Shown piece by piece: positions 26,497 through 34,644 of a DNA stretch of 45,452 bases. A program made the translations under genes and the position numbers. The DNA comes from an uncultured Myxococcales bacterium (lineage in GTDB: Bacteria; Myxococcota_A; Polyangia; Nannocystales; Nannocystaceae): NCBI GenBank assembly GCA_902826865.1, contig CADEGN010000025.1:1-45452 (forward strand), read 5' to 3'. How positions within the stretch are numbered: the stretch's first letter is position 1; each line of letters starts with the position of its first letter. A model generated the notes under the pieces. It was not told where the DNA came from. It ran no database searches and saw nothing but the letters and a program-made list of their open reading frames with translations.

Positions 26497-26513
26497 AAGG
26501 AAGGTGGTGAGGT

Positions 26514-27896
26514 GTGTCCCGGCAGATCGTGTCACTCGATATTGCGATGCGCGGAGGCGTCGCGGCGGCTGCGGGTCTTGATGCCGAATTCGCGCTTCAA
26601 GTTGCGAAGTCCCACGAGCGCGCGATCTCGTGGATCTGGGCGCAGCGGCTAGCGGAGCGCCGCGCCACCGACGGCCGCAACGTCGGCATCCAGGCGACCC
26701 TCGCAACCGATCCGAACGGTGACAATCCAATCGAGCTCTACGCTGTGATGGACGGCCACCTCGTGGAGCAAGACGCGTCCGCGGGCGATCCGTGGCTGGA
26801 GCTAGCGGCGGCGGTGCGGGAGAAGCTCGGGTTTCCGCTCGAGCCCGAGCTGTTTTCCAACATGCTCTTCGCCGCGCACCTGGGCGGGAGCGCACATCCC
26901 GAGCTGCGGAGGCTCGCCGAAACCCTGCTGCGGACATTCGCTAATTCGGATGCCGGCGGTCTCTACCACTTTTTCACTTCGCTGCGATTCGCCTGCGATA
27001 TCGATTGCACCGCGATGGCCGCCCGGGCCCGTATCGCGTGCGGCGACCTAGATCTCGGCAGCGATGCGGGTATCCGCGACTTGCGACGGATAACGGGCGC
27101 GATCCTGCGCAGTGCGGCGGTCGAGGACGTTGCGGCGGATCGGAATCGCAGCCACGGAAAAGACAATGGCCCGTTGCGGCGGAACGTGTTCAAGGTCTAC
27201 TTGGACGACCACGAAGTGCAGGGCCGCGCGACCGACCGCGGGCGCAAGAACAATCCGGCAGTCGTAGCCAATGCGCTGTGGCCGGTCCTCTACGAGCTTG
27301 CCCTTGGACTACGGGATCCGCAGGAGATCATTGCGCTGCGCGAGTTCGTCGCGGGATCGGAGGTGCCGGTGCTTGGGCGCGGAACGGCCGCCCAGATCGT
27401 CGGTGCCAACGTCCTTTATGTCGTTGGGTACCTTCTGAGTGGTGAGTGGCGAGCGGGATGCCGCTACTACCCCGCTCCCGACGCATTTCTATGCTTCTTC
27501 TCCGAGCTGGTTTCTCGATTCCCAATGGTCTTTTCTCCGTTCGGCGCCCAGGCGGCTCTCCGCGAGGCGATCGAGCTCCGCCGAGGCGATGCGCCGGGAG
27601 CATTCGGTCCGGAACGGCCGCTCAACGCCGCGCTGCGTGCCATCGCGGCCCGCAACGCCGAGCTCGATGCAACCCCGGAGCTGCGCCGCCTCCTCGCAAC
27701 TCAGGATCCGGTCGGTGGGTGGACGAGTTTCGATTGTCTCTACACCCTCGGCACGACATCCAGCGATCTGCCGGTGCACTTCGGCGGCCCACTGCTGTCG
27801 ACCACCCTGGCAATCCGCGCTCTCGGGCCCGATACCACAACGAGCGGGCTGTTCGGCACGGATTGGGCGACGGCGATCCTCGCGGAGGTCGGTTGA
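26514..27896 (+). CDS. Class II-like (alpha-barrel) terpene cyclase
   Basis: Product of 460 residues, called on motifs. FACDIDCTAMAARA (159-172) resembles the DxDD-TA acid motif of squalene-hopene and class II diterpene cyclases; D164 aligns with the catalytic middle Asp, but the last Asp is Cys165. RGRKNNPAVVANAL and the C-terminal QDPVGGWTSFDCLY (397-410) with HFGGPLLSTTLAIRAL look like QW-type alpha-barrel repeats. Bacterial class II diterpene cyclases are around 500-550 residues. Such enzymes protonate a prenyl diphosphate or epoxide and build rings without removing the diphosphate. A class I terpene synthase lies 420 bp downstream on the same strand, consistent with two-step diterpenoid synthesis. 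GTG start with aaggaagg 9 nt upstream. A non-cyclising relative is possible. Confidence 0.6.
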   Translation: MSRQIVSLDIAMRGGVAAAAGLDAEFALQVAKSHERAISWIWAQRLAERRATDGRNVGIQATLATDPNGDNPIELYAVMDGHLVEQDASAGDPWLELAAAVREKLGFPLEPELFSNMLFAAHLGGSAHPELRRLAETLLRTFANSDAGGLYHFFTSLRFACDIDCTAMAARARIACGDLDLGSDAGIRDLRRITGAILRSAAVEDVAADRNRSHGKDNGPLRRNVFKVYLDDHEVQGRATDRGRKNNPAVVANALWPVLYELALGLRDPQEIIALREFVAGSEVPVLGRGTAAQIVGANVLYVVGYLLSGEWRAGCRYYPAPDAFLCFFSELVSRFPMVFSPFGAQAALREAIELRRGDAPGAFGPERPLNAALRAIAARNAELDATPELRRLLATQDPVGGWTSFDCLYTLGTTSSDLPVHFGGPLLSTTLAIRALGPDTTTSGLFGTDWATAILAEVG

Positions 27897-27907
27897 GGCG
27901 TGCGCCC

Positions 27908-28255
27908 CTAGGCCTCTTGGCGAGCTTCCACCTGGAACACTTCGCCGAGTTCCTTGGCGGTGCGCATGCGAATGCCGGCGTACAAACACACGGCCGCACT
28001 CGCCATGCGCGAGAGCGGCGTGCCGCCGACGATCGTAAGCGTGTGCACCGCTTTCGCATGGGTACGAAAGTAGCTCTGCCAGACTTCACGGGCTCCACGG
28101 CTGAAACTCTGGATGCCGGTGAGGTCGACGATGAGTTCGATGCGCCGGTCCCCGACGACGATGTCCTTGACAGTGGCGGCCGCTCTCGCCGCGTCGTACT
28201 CGCCGCTGACGACGACGACGACCGTACTGTCGCGAGCCATGACGTGCCCCGGCAT
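27908..28255 (-). CDS. Single-domain STAS protein (SpoIIAA/anti-anti-sigma-like)
   Basis: Product of 115 residues. DSTVVVVVSGEYDAARAAA, then IELIVDLTGIQSFSRGAREVW and VHTLTIVGGTPLSRMASAA, follow the STAS fold (strand, helix, the D-x-T/S loop, helix). In SpoIIAA-type proteins a Ser in the loop is phosphorylated; here S in IQSFSRGA is the candidate. The TATGAT box 6 nt before 28255 supports this ATG; 28240 (MARDST) is the alternative. It lies between and antisense to the cyclase-like and terpene synthase genes, 11 bp from the end of the first and divergent from the second. No partner kinase is nearby. It may control terpene expression, or be unrelated. Confidence 0.75.
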   Translation of the reverse strand: MPGHVMARDSTVVVVVSGEYDAARAAATVKDIVVGDRRIELIVDLTGIQSFSRGAREVWQSYFRTHAKAVHTLTIVGGTPLSRMASAAVCLYAGIRMRTAKELGEVFQVEARQEA

Positions 28256-28261
28256 CCTTCC

Positions 28262-28267
28262 ATCATA
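28262..28267 (-). promoter_or_regulatory. Putative -10 box of the STAS gene
   Basis: TATGAT on the minus strand, 6 nt before the ATG at 28255, close to the bacterial consensus and implying a leaderless mRNA. Confidence 0.4.
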
Positions 28268-28319
28268 ACGTAGGCGACCCAGCGCTGTCGGATTATCCGC
28301 TGGGATTTCGGAGCAACGA

Positions 28320-29228
28320 ATGAGCATCAGTTCCCACGGCTCTTTTTCGGACGAAGATGTGGACCTTCACGGGCCGCTCTTGGTCGCGTACGTTCGCGAG
28401 TGGGGCGCTCGTCACGCTGTCGCGGCCGGCACATCTGAGCGCCAAGCTGTGGCCATCGCAACCTACGTGGAGTTGTGCGCTCCCGCGGGCGCCGGGCGTC
28501 GCCGGCTTGCGGTGGCCGCGGAGCTTACATCTCTGTTCTTCCACCTCGATGATGCGCCCGGCTCGCTCATCTCGCGGGCAGTGGCGACCGCCGGCGACGT
28601 CCTCGAGCCCAGCGGTCTGCCGGCCCTCGACGCTTTTCTCGCTGAATTCGTCGAGCTTAACCAGGCCCGCGCCACCAATCGGGCGCGCTTTCTTAGCTCG
28701 CTGCGCATATGGATGGCGGCGATTGTCGAAGAGCTGACAATCGACTTCGCGGCCATCGATTTCTCTCGGCATCTCGATTTGCGGCGCCGCAACGCATTCA
28801 TCGACCCGTACGTCGATGTTTGGTTGGTGCTCCTCGACCTCGAGGTTTCGCGCCCCTTGGCTGATGCCGCCCTCCGGGCGCGGCATGCCGCGCGCGACGT
28901 GATCATCTTTGCCAACGACCTCGGATCCTGGCATCGCGATCGTGTCGTGGGTGGCGAGCTTGCCGACCCAAACCTCGTTGCCACGCGAGCTCGGGAGTCC
29001 GGGGGCGACGAGGCTGGCGCGTTGGCCTGGGTGCTCGATCGTCACGACCTGGCGATGGAGGCGTTCGACGTGGCCGTGGAGCAGCTCAAGGCCGACGCCG
29101 AGGGGCGTCGCTATGCCGACCTGGTCACCGCGATTGTACGTGGCAACGTCGAAGCCATGCGCCGGCTCTCCGATCGTTACGACGGCGCGGCGCCGCTGCT
29201 CGATCGCCTACGAATGCCTCGGGGGTAG
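28320..29228 (+). CDS. Class I terpene synthase
   Basis: Product of 302 residues. First metal site: LFFHLDDAPGS (72-82), with only the leading Asp pair of DDxxD. Second site: N199-D-L-G-S203-W-H-R-D207, a good NSE motif (N/D-D-x2-S/T-x2-K/R-D/E). The RY pair at 286-287 lies about 80 residues downstream, as in bacterial terpene synthases. These Mg-dependent enzymes ionise a prenyl diphosphate and cyclise the cation. GGAG 6 nt before the ATG fixes the start. Product unknown; with the class II-like gene upstream, a diterpene or another two-step terpene is plausible, but a stand-alone sesquiterpene synthase cannot be excluded. Confidence 0.82.
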   Translation: MSISSHGSFSDEDVDLHGPLLVAYVREWGARHAVAAGTSERQAVAIATYVELCAPAGAGRRRLAVAAELTSLFFHLDDAPGSLISRAVATAGDVLEPSGLPALDAFLAEFVELNQARATNRARFLSSLRIWMAAIVEELTIDFAAIDFSRHLDLRRRNAFIDPYVDVWLVLLDLEVSRPLADAALRARHAARDVIIFANDLGSWHRDRVVGGELADPNLVATRARESGGDEAGALAWVLDRHDLAMEAFDVAVEQLKADAEGRRYADLVTAIVRGNVEAMRRLSDRYDGAAPLLDRLRMPRG

Positions 29229-29267
29229 GGGCTCTACCGGCCCCCTTGCGTGCGGTGGCGGCCGCGG

Positions 29268-29276
29268 TGCTACCTT
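29268..29276 (+). promoter_or_regulatory. Putative extended -10 promoter of the M28 peptidase gene
   Basis: TGCTACCTT, 9 nt before the ATG at 29286. Confidence 0.45.
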
Positions 29277-29285
29277 CGTCGCGCC

Positions 29286-31082
29286 ATGCGTCCGGTCTAC
29301 GCGCTCCTGGTCCCGATCGTGCTCGCCACAGCCTGCGGACCCAAGCCAACCCGCACCGTTTCGCCGTCCCCGTTACAACCGGCGAAAGCCCAATCTGAGC
29401 GGCCCGCGGCCGCGCCGGCGATCTCGGCGCAAGCGGTGCGATCCCACATCGCGTTTCTCGCGGCGGATGCCCAGGAGGGGCGCGCGCCCGGCACAGCAGC
29501 GGATACCCGCGTACAGACGTACGTCGAGAAGGCCATGATGGCCGCGAAGCTCGAGCCGGGCTTGGCGAACGGGTTTCGCCAGAGCTTCGAGATCGTCGAC
29601 GGCGTGCGCGTCTATGCCGGGACCGAGACACTGCTCGACGTATCGGGCCTGATCGTCCCCCATAGGCCGGTGCCGTTCTCCGCGGACACCAAGGCTTCGG
29701 GGCCCGTCGTCGCGCGTCTGGTCTACGTCGGCTTCGGGATCCCAAAGGGGCAAGGTGGCGGCGATTACCGCGGCCTCGCGCGGAAGGTGAAGGGTTCGAT
29801 CGTGGTGGCCCGCGCGGGTGGTCCCGACGATCCGCGTATCGGCGAGGCGGAGCGACGTGCCCAGTCGAAGGCGATCGCAGCCCGCGATCACGGCGCGGTC
29901 GGGTTCATCCTATGGGATCCATCGGCGGAGGTTCCGCTGCCCAACCATGGCGAAGCTCGCGACCTCGGGTTGCCGGCGGTGTTCGTCGGCAAGGCGGGCA
30001 CCCAGCAGTTGGTCCGTGTGCTCAGCCGAGGCCGTGCCGACGATGCCGAGGCCGTGCGCCCCGGCGCGCGCAGCTCAAAGATGGGCACGCTTCAGACACC
30101 CGTGGAGCGGGTGCAGGTCGCGACCGCGAATATCGTCGGCAAGCTCCCCGGCCCCGGCGCCAACGCGCCGATCCTCGTGGTGGGCGCCCATATGGACCAC
30201 CTCGGTTTCGGCAACGCGTCGTCGCTCGCACCAGATCGGCGCGAGATCCACAATGGCGCCGACGACAACGCCTCGGGCGTCGCCGTGATGCTCGAGCTGT
30301 GTGCGGCTCTGGCCAGGCTCGACGCCAAAGCGCGGCCGTTCGAGATCCGTTGTCTGGCGTTCGGCGCCGAGGAGATGGGGCTGCTCGGCTCGAAGCACTA
30401 CGTCGAGGGCCTCGCGGCGGCCGAACGCGAGCGCATCGCAGCCATGCTGAACTTCGACATGGTCGGTCGGCTCGGGCCGGACGGGCTGATCGTCGACGGG
30501 GTAGGCACCTCGAAGGCGTGGGCCGAGCTCATCGCCGCGACCAAGGCCGATCTCGTGGTGCGCACGGGAGAAGGCGGCTACGGGCCCTCCGATCACAGCA
30601 GCTTCTACGGGGCCGAGGTTCCCGTGTTGCACATGTTCACGGGCGCGCACGAGGACTACCACAAACCCAGCGATGACCTCGCGAAGATCAACGTCGATGG
30701 GGCGGTCGCAGTTGCGCTGTTTAGCGAGCGCCTGGTGAAGGAAGTGCTGGCGCGCAAGCTGGTGCCCGACTACGTCGCCCAGACGCGGCCGAGCCCGAGG
30801 CGCGGAGGATTTCGCGCGTCGCTGGGCACGGTTCCAGACTATGCCGCCAGGGTGGATGGCGTGCGGCTCGAGGGCGTTCGCGCCGGCGGTGCCGCCGAAA
30901 AGGCCGGGCTGCGCAAGGGCGATGTGATCCAGCGCCTCGGCGAGCGGGACGTGCACAACGTCGACGACTACATGGCGGCGTTCGCGGAGATGAAGCCGGA
31001 CGTCGCCATCACCGTGGTTGTGGAGCGTGATGGGAATCGCGTCGAGCTCCAGTTGACACCGCAGGCGCCGCCTAGCCGATAG
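29286..31082 (+). CDS. M28-family zinc aminopeptidase lipoprotein with PDZ domain
   Basis: Product of 598 residues. Lipoprotein signal (LVPIVLATAC, Cys17). A PA domain (about 110-250) precedes the M28 catalytic domain with the zinc/catalytic set: HMDHLGFG (His, Asp), NGADDNASGVA (bridging Asp), FGAEEMGLLGSKHY (Glu pair), MLNFDMVGRLG (Asp) and HEDYHKPSDD (His). A C-terminal PDZ follows (GAAEKAGLRKGDVIQRLGER). It removes N-terminal amino acids from peptides outside the inner membrane, probably for predation or nutrition. The ATG at 29286 starts the signal peptide; the longer frame adds a non-coding-looking stretch. Confidence 0.95.
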   Translation: MRPVYALLVPIVLATACGPKPTRTVSPSPLQPAKAQSERPAAAPAISAQAVRSHIAFLAADAQEGRAPGTAADTRVQTYVEKAMMAAKLEPGLANGFRQSFEIVDGVRVYAGTETLLDVSGLIVPHRPVPFSADTKASGPVVARLVYVGFGIPKGQGGGDYRGLARKVKGSIVVARAGGPDDPRIGEAERRAQSKAIAARDHGAVGFILWDPSAEVPLPNHGEARDLGLPAVFVGKAGTQQLVRVLSRGRADDAEAVRPGARSSKMGTLQTPVERVQVATANIVGKLPGPGANAPILVVGAHMDHLGFGNASSLAPDRREIHNGADDNASGVAVMLELCAALARLDAKARPFEIRCLAFGAEEMGLLGSKHYVEGLAAAERERIAAMLNFDMVGRLGPDGLIVDGVGTSKAWAELIAATKADLVVRTGEGGYGPSDHSSFYGAEVPVLHMFTGAHEDYHKPSDDLAKINVDGAVAVALFSERLVKEVLARKLVPDYVAQTRPSPRRGGFRASLGTVPDYAARVDGVRLEGVRAGGAAEKAGLRKGDVIQRLGERDVHNVDDYMAAFAEMKPDVAITVVVERDGNRVELQLTPQAPPSR

Positions 31083-31245
31083 GCGCGCTTCTGGGGAGCG
31101 CGGTCGTCTCCGCGCATGCCGCGGTGAGCGTCGCCCATGATCGGTTCACAAAGATCTGGCGCCGTAGCAGCGTGAGCCAACGAGTTACGCGGGGGGCTGG
31201 ACAAGGGGGTGCTTCCTGGTGTCTTTCACGGGCTGAGGATTGCGA

Positions 31246-32259
31246 ATGCCCGCCGCGCCAGCACCCCTGCCGACGCAAGCGTCCGACGTCGATGCCCAAT
31301 TGATGCACGCGGACTGGTTCGTATCGACCGGTCAAGCTGCGCAGGCAACGGCGATGTACCGGACCGCCGCCATGCTGTGCGAGCAACGCGGGGATCTCCA
31401 GCGCGCGTTGGCGATCCAAGCGCGGCTGGCACGCGTCGATCGCGACCCGGTGGTTCGCTGGCACATCGGCGACTTGCAGCAGCGGCTCGGGCAGGGTGAT
31501 GCCGCCGCGGCCACCTTCGACGGGTTGGTTGGAGACGAGTACGCCGCCGGGCGCTGGGCGCAGGCGAGCTTCGCTGCCGAGGCGGCGCTCGCGGCTGACC
31601 CGAACCCAGTGCGATTGCGTTGTGCTGCCGACCTCGCAGCGATCGCAGGCCGAGGTGAACTGGCCGCGCAACACTATGCGGAGTTGGCCGACCAAGCGCT
31701 TCACGCTCGCGATCCCGAGCGTGCGCGCGAGATGTGCTATCGAGCGCTCTCCGTCGATCCGACCAGCGTCTTCGCCATGCGGGTGTCAATTCGCGCACAC
31801 CTCGAAGGCCGCGATCTCCACCGGGCGGTGGCGGCGATCCGTGAGGTGCTGCGCCGCAATCCAGGCGACACGGACGCGATCGCAGGGATGGCCGAGGCAT
31901 TCGCGCTGCTCGGTCATCGGGAGCGCGCGGCGTACGTCCTGCGGCTGCTGGCGATCCGCACCCTGGGCAACCAACCCGAGCAGCGCGATTTGGCGCGGGC
32001 GTTCGTGCGCCGTGCGCTCCGCTTTCTCCCCGGCGATGAGCCGCTTCGGGAGCTCGAGGTCGAGCTCAGCGATCGTCCCAAGCCCGTCGCCGCCGAGCTC
32101 GTGCGCGAGGCGACGCGCGTGCTTGCGATTTCCGACCTGCTCGAGGTCGAAGACGCGGCCGCGCGGCCCACTGTCCGCGCTGGCTCTTGCCGCGCCCGTC
32201 CCGTGGCTCCGGGGCGGCGCACGGAGCCGTACGCGATCCTGCCGCCCGGGCGCCGGTAG
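31246..32259 (+). CDS. TPR-rich cytoplasmic protein
   Basis: Product of 337 residues made largely of tetratricopeptide-like helix pairs, for example DWFVSTGQAAQATAMYRTAA, HIGDLQQRLGQGDAAAATFD, AREMCYRALSVDPTSVFA and AVAAIREVLRRNPGDTDAIA. No signal peptide or enzyme motif. GAGG lies 7 nt before the ATG at 31246, which is preferred to the TTG at 31240. Probably a scaffold or adaptor; the function cannot be told. Confidence 0.85.
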   Translation: MPAAPAPLPTQASDVDAQLMHADWFVSTGQAAQATAMYRTAAMLCEQRGDLQRALAIQARLARVDRDPVVRWHIGDLQQRLGQGDAAAATFDGLVGDEYAAGRWAQASFAAEAALAADPNPVRLRCAADLAAIAGRGELAAQHYAELADQALHARDPERAREMCYRALSVDPTSVFAMRVSIRAHLEGRDLHRAVAAIREVLRRNPGDTDAIAGMAEAFALLGHRERAAYVLRLLAIRTLGNQPEQRDLARAFVRRALRFLPGDEPLRELEVELSDRPKPVAAELVREATRVLAISDLLEVEDAAARPTVRAGSCRARPVAPGRRTEPYAILPPGRR

Positions 32260-32324
32260 GGCGGTTCTCGTTGCGGGGCCTCTGGTCGCTGGGCCGTCTC
32301 ACCCGCGTTAATACAAGCGCCCAT

Positions 32325-32360
32325 CCGGCCCGACGGACGATGACTGCCTTCTCGGGCCGG
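32325..32360. terminator. Hairpin between convergent genes
   Basis: CCGGCCCGA (32325-32333) pairs perfectly with TCGGGCCGG (32352-32360) around an 18-nt loop, in the 110-bp gap between the TPR gene and the ECF sigma gene. It suits a bidirectional terminator without a strong T-run. Confidence 0.45.
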
Positions 32361-32369
32361 GACTGATGG

Positions 32370-32990
32370 TTAGGCAGCGAGCGAGCGAAAGCTGCGGTCG
32401 CGCCGCGTAATCCACCGCCGCATGCGCCTGCGAGCGTGGAACAGCCGGCTCATGATCGTGCCCGGGGGGCAGCCTTCGATCGCTGCGATTTCCCTGTACT
32501 CGAGGCCGGAGAGCTCGCGCAGGAGCATCGTGGAGCGATGGTGCGGGCTCAGGCGTGAGAGGCCTTCTTCAAGCGTCTTCGACAGCTCGCGCCGCTCGAG
32601 CGCAGCCGCTGGAGACTCCTCGGTGCTCGCGCACCACGCCACGCTCTCGACGTCGTCCACGCTCAGTTCAGGCCGCCTACGCCGTCGTCGGCGCATATCG
32701 AGGCAGACGTTCACCACGATTCGACACAACCAGGTGTGGGCCTGGGCCTGGCCCGTAAACGTGTCGCTCGCTCGCTTCGCCTTGACGAACGCCTCCTGGA
32801 CCGCGTCGCGAGCGTCCTCTTCGTCGTGCAGGTAGGCGCGCGCGAGTTGGAGCGCCCGCCCGCGGTGGTTGCGATAGAGCGCCTCGATGTCGAGGGCCCC
32901 GTCGGCAACAGCCGGGGGTGTGGCGTGGGCGGCGTCGGTTTGGTCCGGTACAGACACGGAACGGTCGGGGCCTAGAAAGGTAGTTGCCAC
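32370..32990 (-). CDS. Orphan ECF-family sigma factor
   Basis: Product of 206 residues. Region 2: LYRNHRGRALQLARAYLHDE, DARDAVQEAFVKAKRASDTF, HTWLCRIVVNVCLDMRRRRR. Region 4: LSPHHRSTMLLRELSGLEYR, EIAAIEGCPPGTIMSRLFHA. The N-terminus is uncertain: GTG 32990 is the longest choice, and a GTG 33 nt further in is possible. No anti-sigma gene lies next to it, unlike the sigma gene at 21225. Confidence 0.93.
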   Translation of the reverse strand: MATTFLGPDRSVSVPDQTDAAHATPPAVADGALDIEALYRNHRGRALQLARAYLHDEEDARDAVQEAFVKAKRASDTFTGQAQAHTWLCRIVVNVCLDMRRRRRRRPELSVDDVESVAWCASTEESPAAALERRELSKTLEEGLSRLSPHHRSTMLLRELSGLEYREIAAIEGCPPGTIMSRLFHARRRMRRWITRRDRSFRSLAA

Positions 32991-33548
32991 AGGCGGGTGG
33001 ATGGTTCACGGACCCAGATCAACGATTCGGGGCCCGCGACCCGTATCCTACGACGGAGCGATACCATCGGATCGTCCCCCGGAGCCACCGGGCCGTTGGG
33101 GTAGTGGGGCCGCCGCCAGGCCCTGCCCAAATGGCAGGCTGGCTTGCAGAACGGCCCGCGTCTTATCGGGCCCACGTCAGTCATTCGCCGAGCACGGGGC
33201 CCCTTGTACCCTGTGATCCTCACATCGCTTCGGCCGCGCCATCGGCCCCGTGCCCTGAGTTGGGCTTGGGTCCGTGGGGCGGCCAAGGTGAAATCCCCCC
33301 GGTTCGCGAGCGGATGGCTGCCCGCATTTGGCGAGCGGGTTGTCGCTTTCGTCGAGCAACGGCGCATCGTCGCGATCGGTCGGTCCTCGCGAACGATCAC
33401 GCAAGCGCTTGCGTAGTTTGTGCAAGCGATCACGGGCAACGAGCGCGCGAGATAAAGCGGCGCACAGGCGACGCCATGCGCCGGCTTGATGGCCACCATG
33501 AGCCATACGCGTTGGACCCGCGGCAGGTGCCAACGTATTTCTCCGTTC
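32991..33548. other. Intergenic region, 558 bp
   Basis: Between the divergent ECF sigma gene and the small lipoprotein gene. Open frames here have no ribosome sites and no coherent protein features. The only clear structure is the palindrome at 33399-33414. A TATTTC box at 33536-33541, 7 nt before the lipoprotein ATG, is a possible -10. Confidence 0.45.
33399..33414. promoter_or_regulatory. Perfect 16-bp palindrome
   Basis: ACGCAAGCGCTTGCGT, followed 8 bp later by a half-related GTGCAAGCGATCAC, while GATCACGCAAGCG begins the first copy. It lies 135 bp upstream of the lipoprotein gene and about 410 bp from the sigma gene, and looks like an operator for a dimeric regulator. Confidence 0.45.
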
Positions 33549-34199
33549 ATGCGATTCATTTCGAAGTGGTCGATTGTCACCGTCATCGGCTCGTTTCTCC
33601 TGACAGCGTGTTCTGGGGGCGACGACACTGCCGGCGGGGAAACCGAGGCTGGAAGCAACTCAGCAGGAAGCGAAACAAGCGGCATGGCCGCCGGGGAGGG
33701 CAGCACCGGGGTTTCGACGGGGGAGGACGGCGCCAGCTCCAAGGGGGCCAGTGCCGACGCGAGTTCAAGCGCGAGTTCAAGCGGTGGCAGCGATGGGCCG
33801 GCGGAGCTTCACGCGCTCGTCGGCCACGTCCACCGCGACGAGGGTGCCGCGATCGCCGAGGGCAATGACGGTATCGGGACCCTGTACGTCGGCGCGTTTT
33901 CGGGATGCGAAGCCACCGCTGCGCTGGCTGGCTTTGCCGTCGTCGCGAACGCCGACGTATCCGACCCGTCGCTCGTGGTCGACTTCACGATCATGAACCT
34001 AGCGAACGGCACCTATGACGTGCGCGTGTTTCTCGACGACGACGGGAATGCCAACGCTGCGGCCCCGTCGCCGAGCCCGGGTGACCTCGTGGTCGACGTC
34101 GACGTATCCGACGGCATGGCGACCTGCGCGCCCAACGAGGTCAGCGGGTCCGACCTCGAGATCGATCTCGCCCTGAGCGCGACGATCGGCGCGAGATAG
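33549..34199 (+). CDS. Small lipoprotein with Ser/Gly linker
   Basis: Product of 216 residues. Lipoprotein signal MRFISKWSIVTVIGSFLLTAC (Cys21), then a linker of about 60 residues made of Ser, Gly, Thr, Ala and Glu, then a beta-rich domain (about 85-216: IGTLYVGAFSGCEATAALAG, NGTYDVRVFLDDDGNAN) with two Cys that may pair. The DDDGNAN loop could bind calcium. Surface-exposed by design; function unknown. Upstream codons in this frame are ignored because the signal peptide begins at 33549. Confidence 0.8.
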   Translation: MRFISKWSIVTVIGSFLLTACSGGDDTAGGETEAGSNSAGSETSGMAAGEGSTGVSTGEDGASSKGASADASSSASSSGGSDGPAELHALVGHVHRDEGAAIAEGNDGIGTLYVGAFSGCEATAALAGFAVVANADVSDPSLVVDFTIMNLANGTYDVRVFLDDDGNANAAAPSPSPGDLVVDVDVSDGMATCAPNEVSGSDLEIDLALSATIGAR

Positions 34200-34227
34200 G
34201 CGTGGCACCAGGCCGGAACGCCGTGGA

Positions 34228-34644
34228 CTACGCGCACGGTGACTCGCTGAACGTGGCGAGGTTCCTGCGCACGGTGGCGTTGTCCGGGAGCAAGTCGGCG
34301 ACGCTCAGCAGCAGCGCGCGGGCGCCGTCGGTGTCGCCTTTTGCATGGGCTTCCAGCGCGAGGATAAACAACTGGGCAGCCGTATCGTTGTCGACCGCGG
34401 GTTTTACGCGGGAGCGCGCGTTCCCGACGAAGCGGCGCATGAGTTCGGCGTGAACGCGACTCACAACGCGCTGCACGTCGCCGGATTCGTCCACGCGGCA
34501 AGGATTGCGAAACGTCCGCATGATCCGTCCCCCGACGTCGATGACGGTCACGAACTCCGGCGGGTTGCCGACGATCTCCGTTTGCATCGTCAGGACTCCG
34601 GTGGGCAAATGCAGGCTAGAGGTGATCCCGGGGCGGCGCGTCAT
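34228..34644 (-). CDS. Small protein partner of the DUF4388-Roadblock protein
   Basis: Product of 138 residues, translationally coupled (ATGA) to the preceding Roadblock gene. The first half looks like a small beta domain (QTEIVGNPPEFVTVIDVGGRI), the second half is helical with one TPR-like pair (LFILALEAHAKGDTDGARAL, LLSVADLLPDNATVRRNLA). No signal peptide. The TPR-like end suggests a protein-protein role with its neighbour. No family recognised. Confidence 0.75.
   Translation of the reverse strand: MTRRPGITSSLHLPTGVLTMQTEIVGNPPEFVTVIDVGGRIMRTFRNPCRVDESGDVQRVVSRVHAELMRRFVGNARSRVKPAVDNDTAAQLFILALEAHAKGDTDGARALLLSVADLLPDNATVRRNLATFSESPCA

Larger units (their letters stand above)
26161..26513. 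other. Upstream region of the terpene cyclase-like gene
   Basis: 353 bp without a convincing gene. The first 250 bp show nothing recognisable. The last 100 bp carry two inverted repeats (listed separately), a possible -10 box TAGTCT (about 26453-26458) and the ribosome site aaggaagg (26497-26504). Confidence 0.5.
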
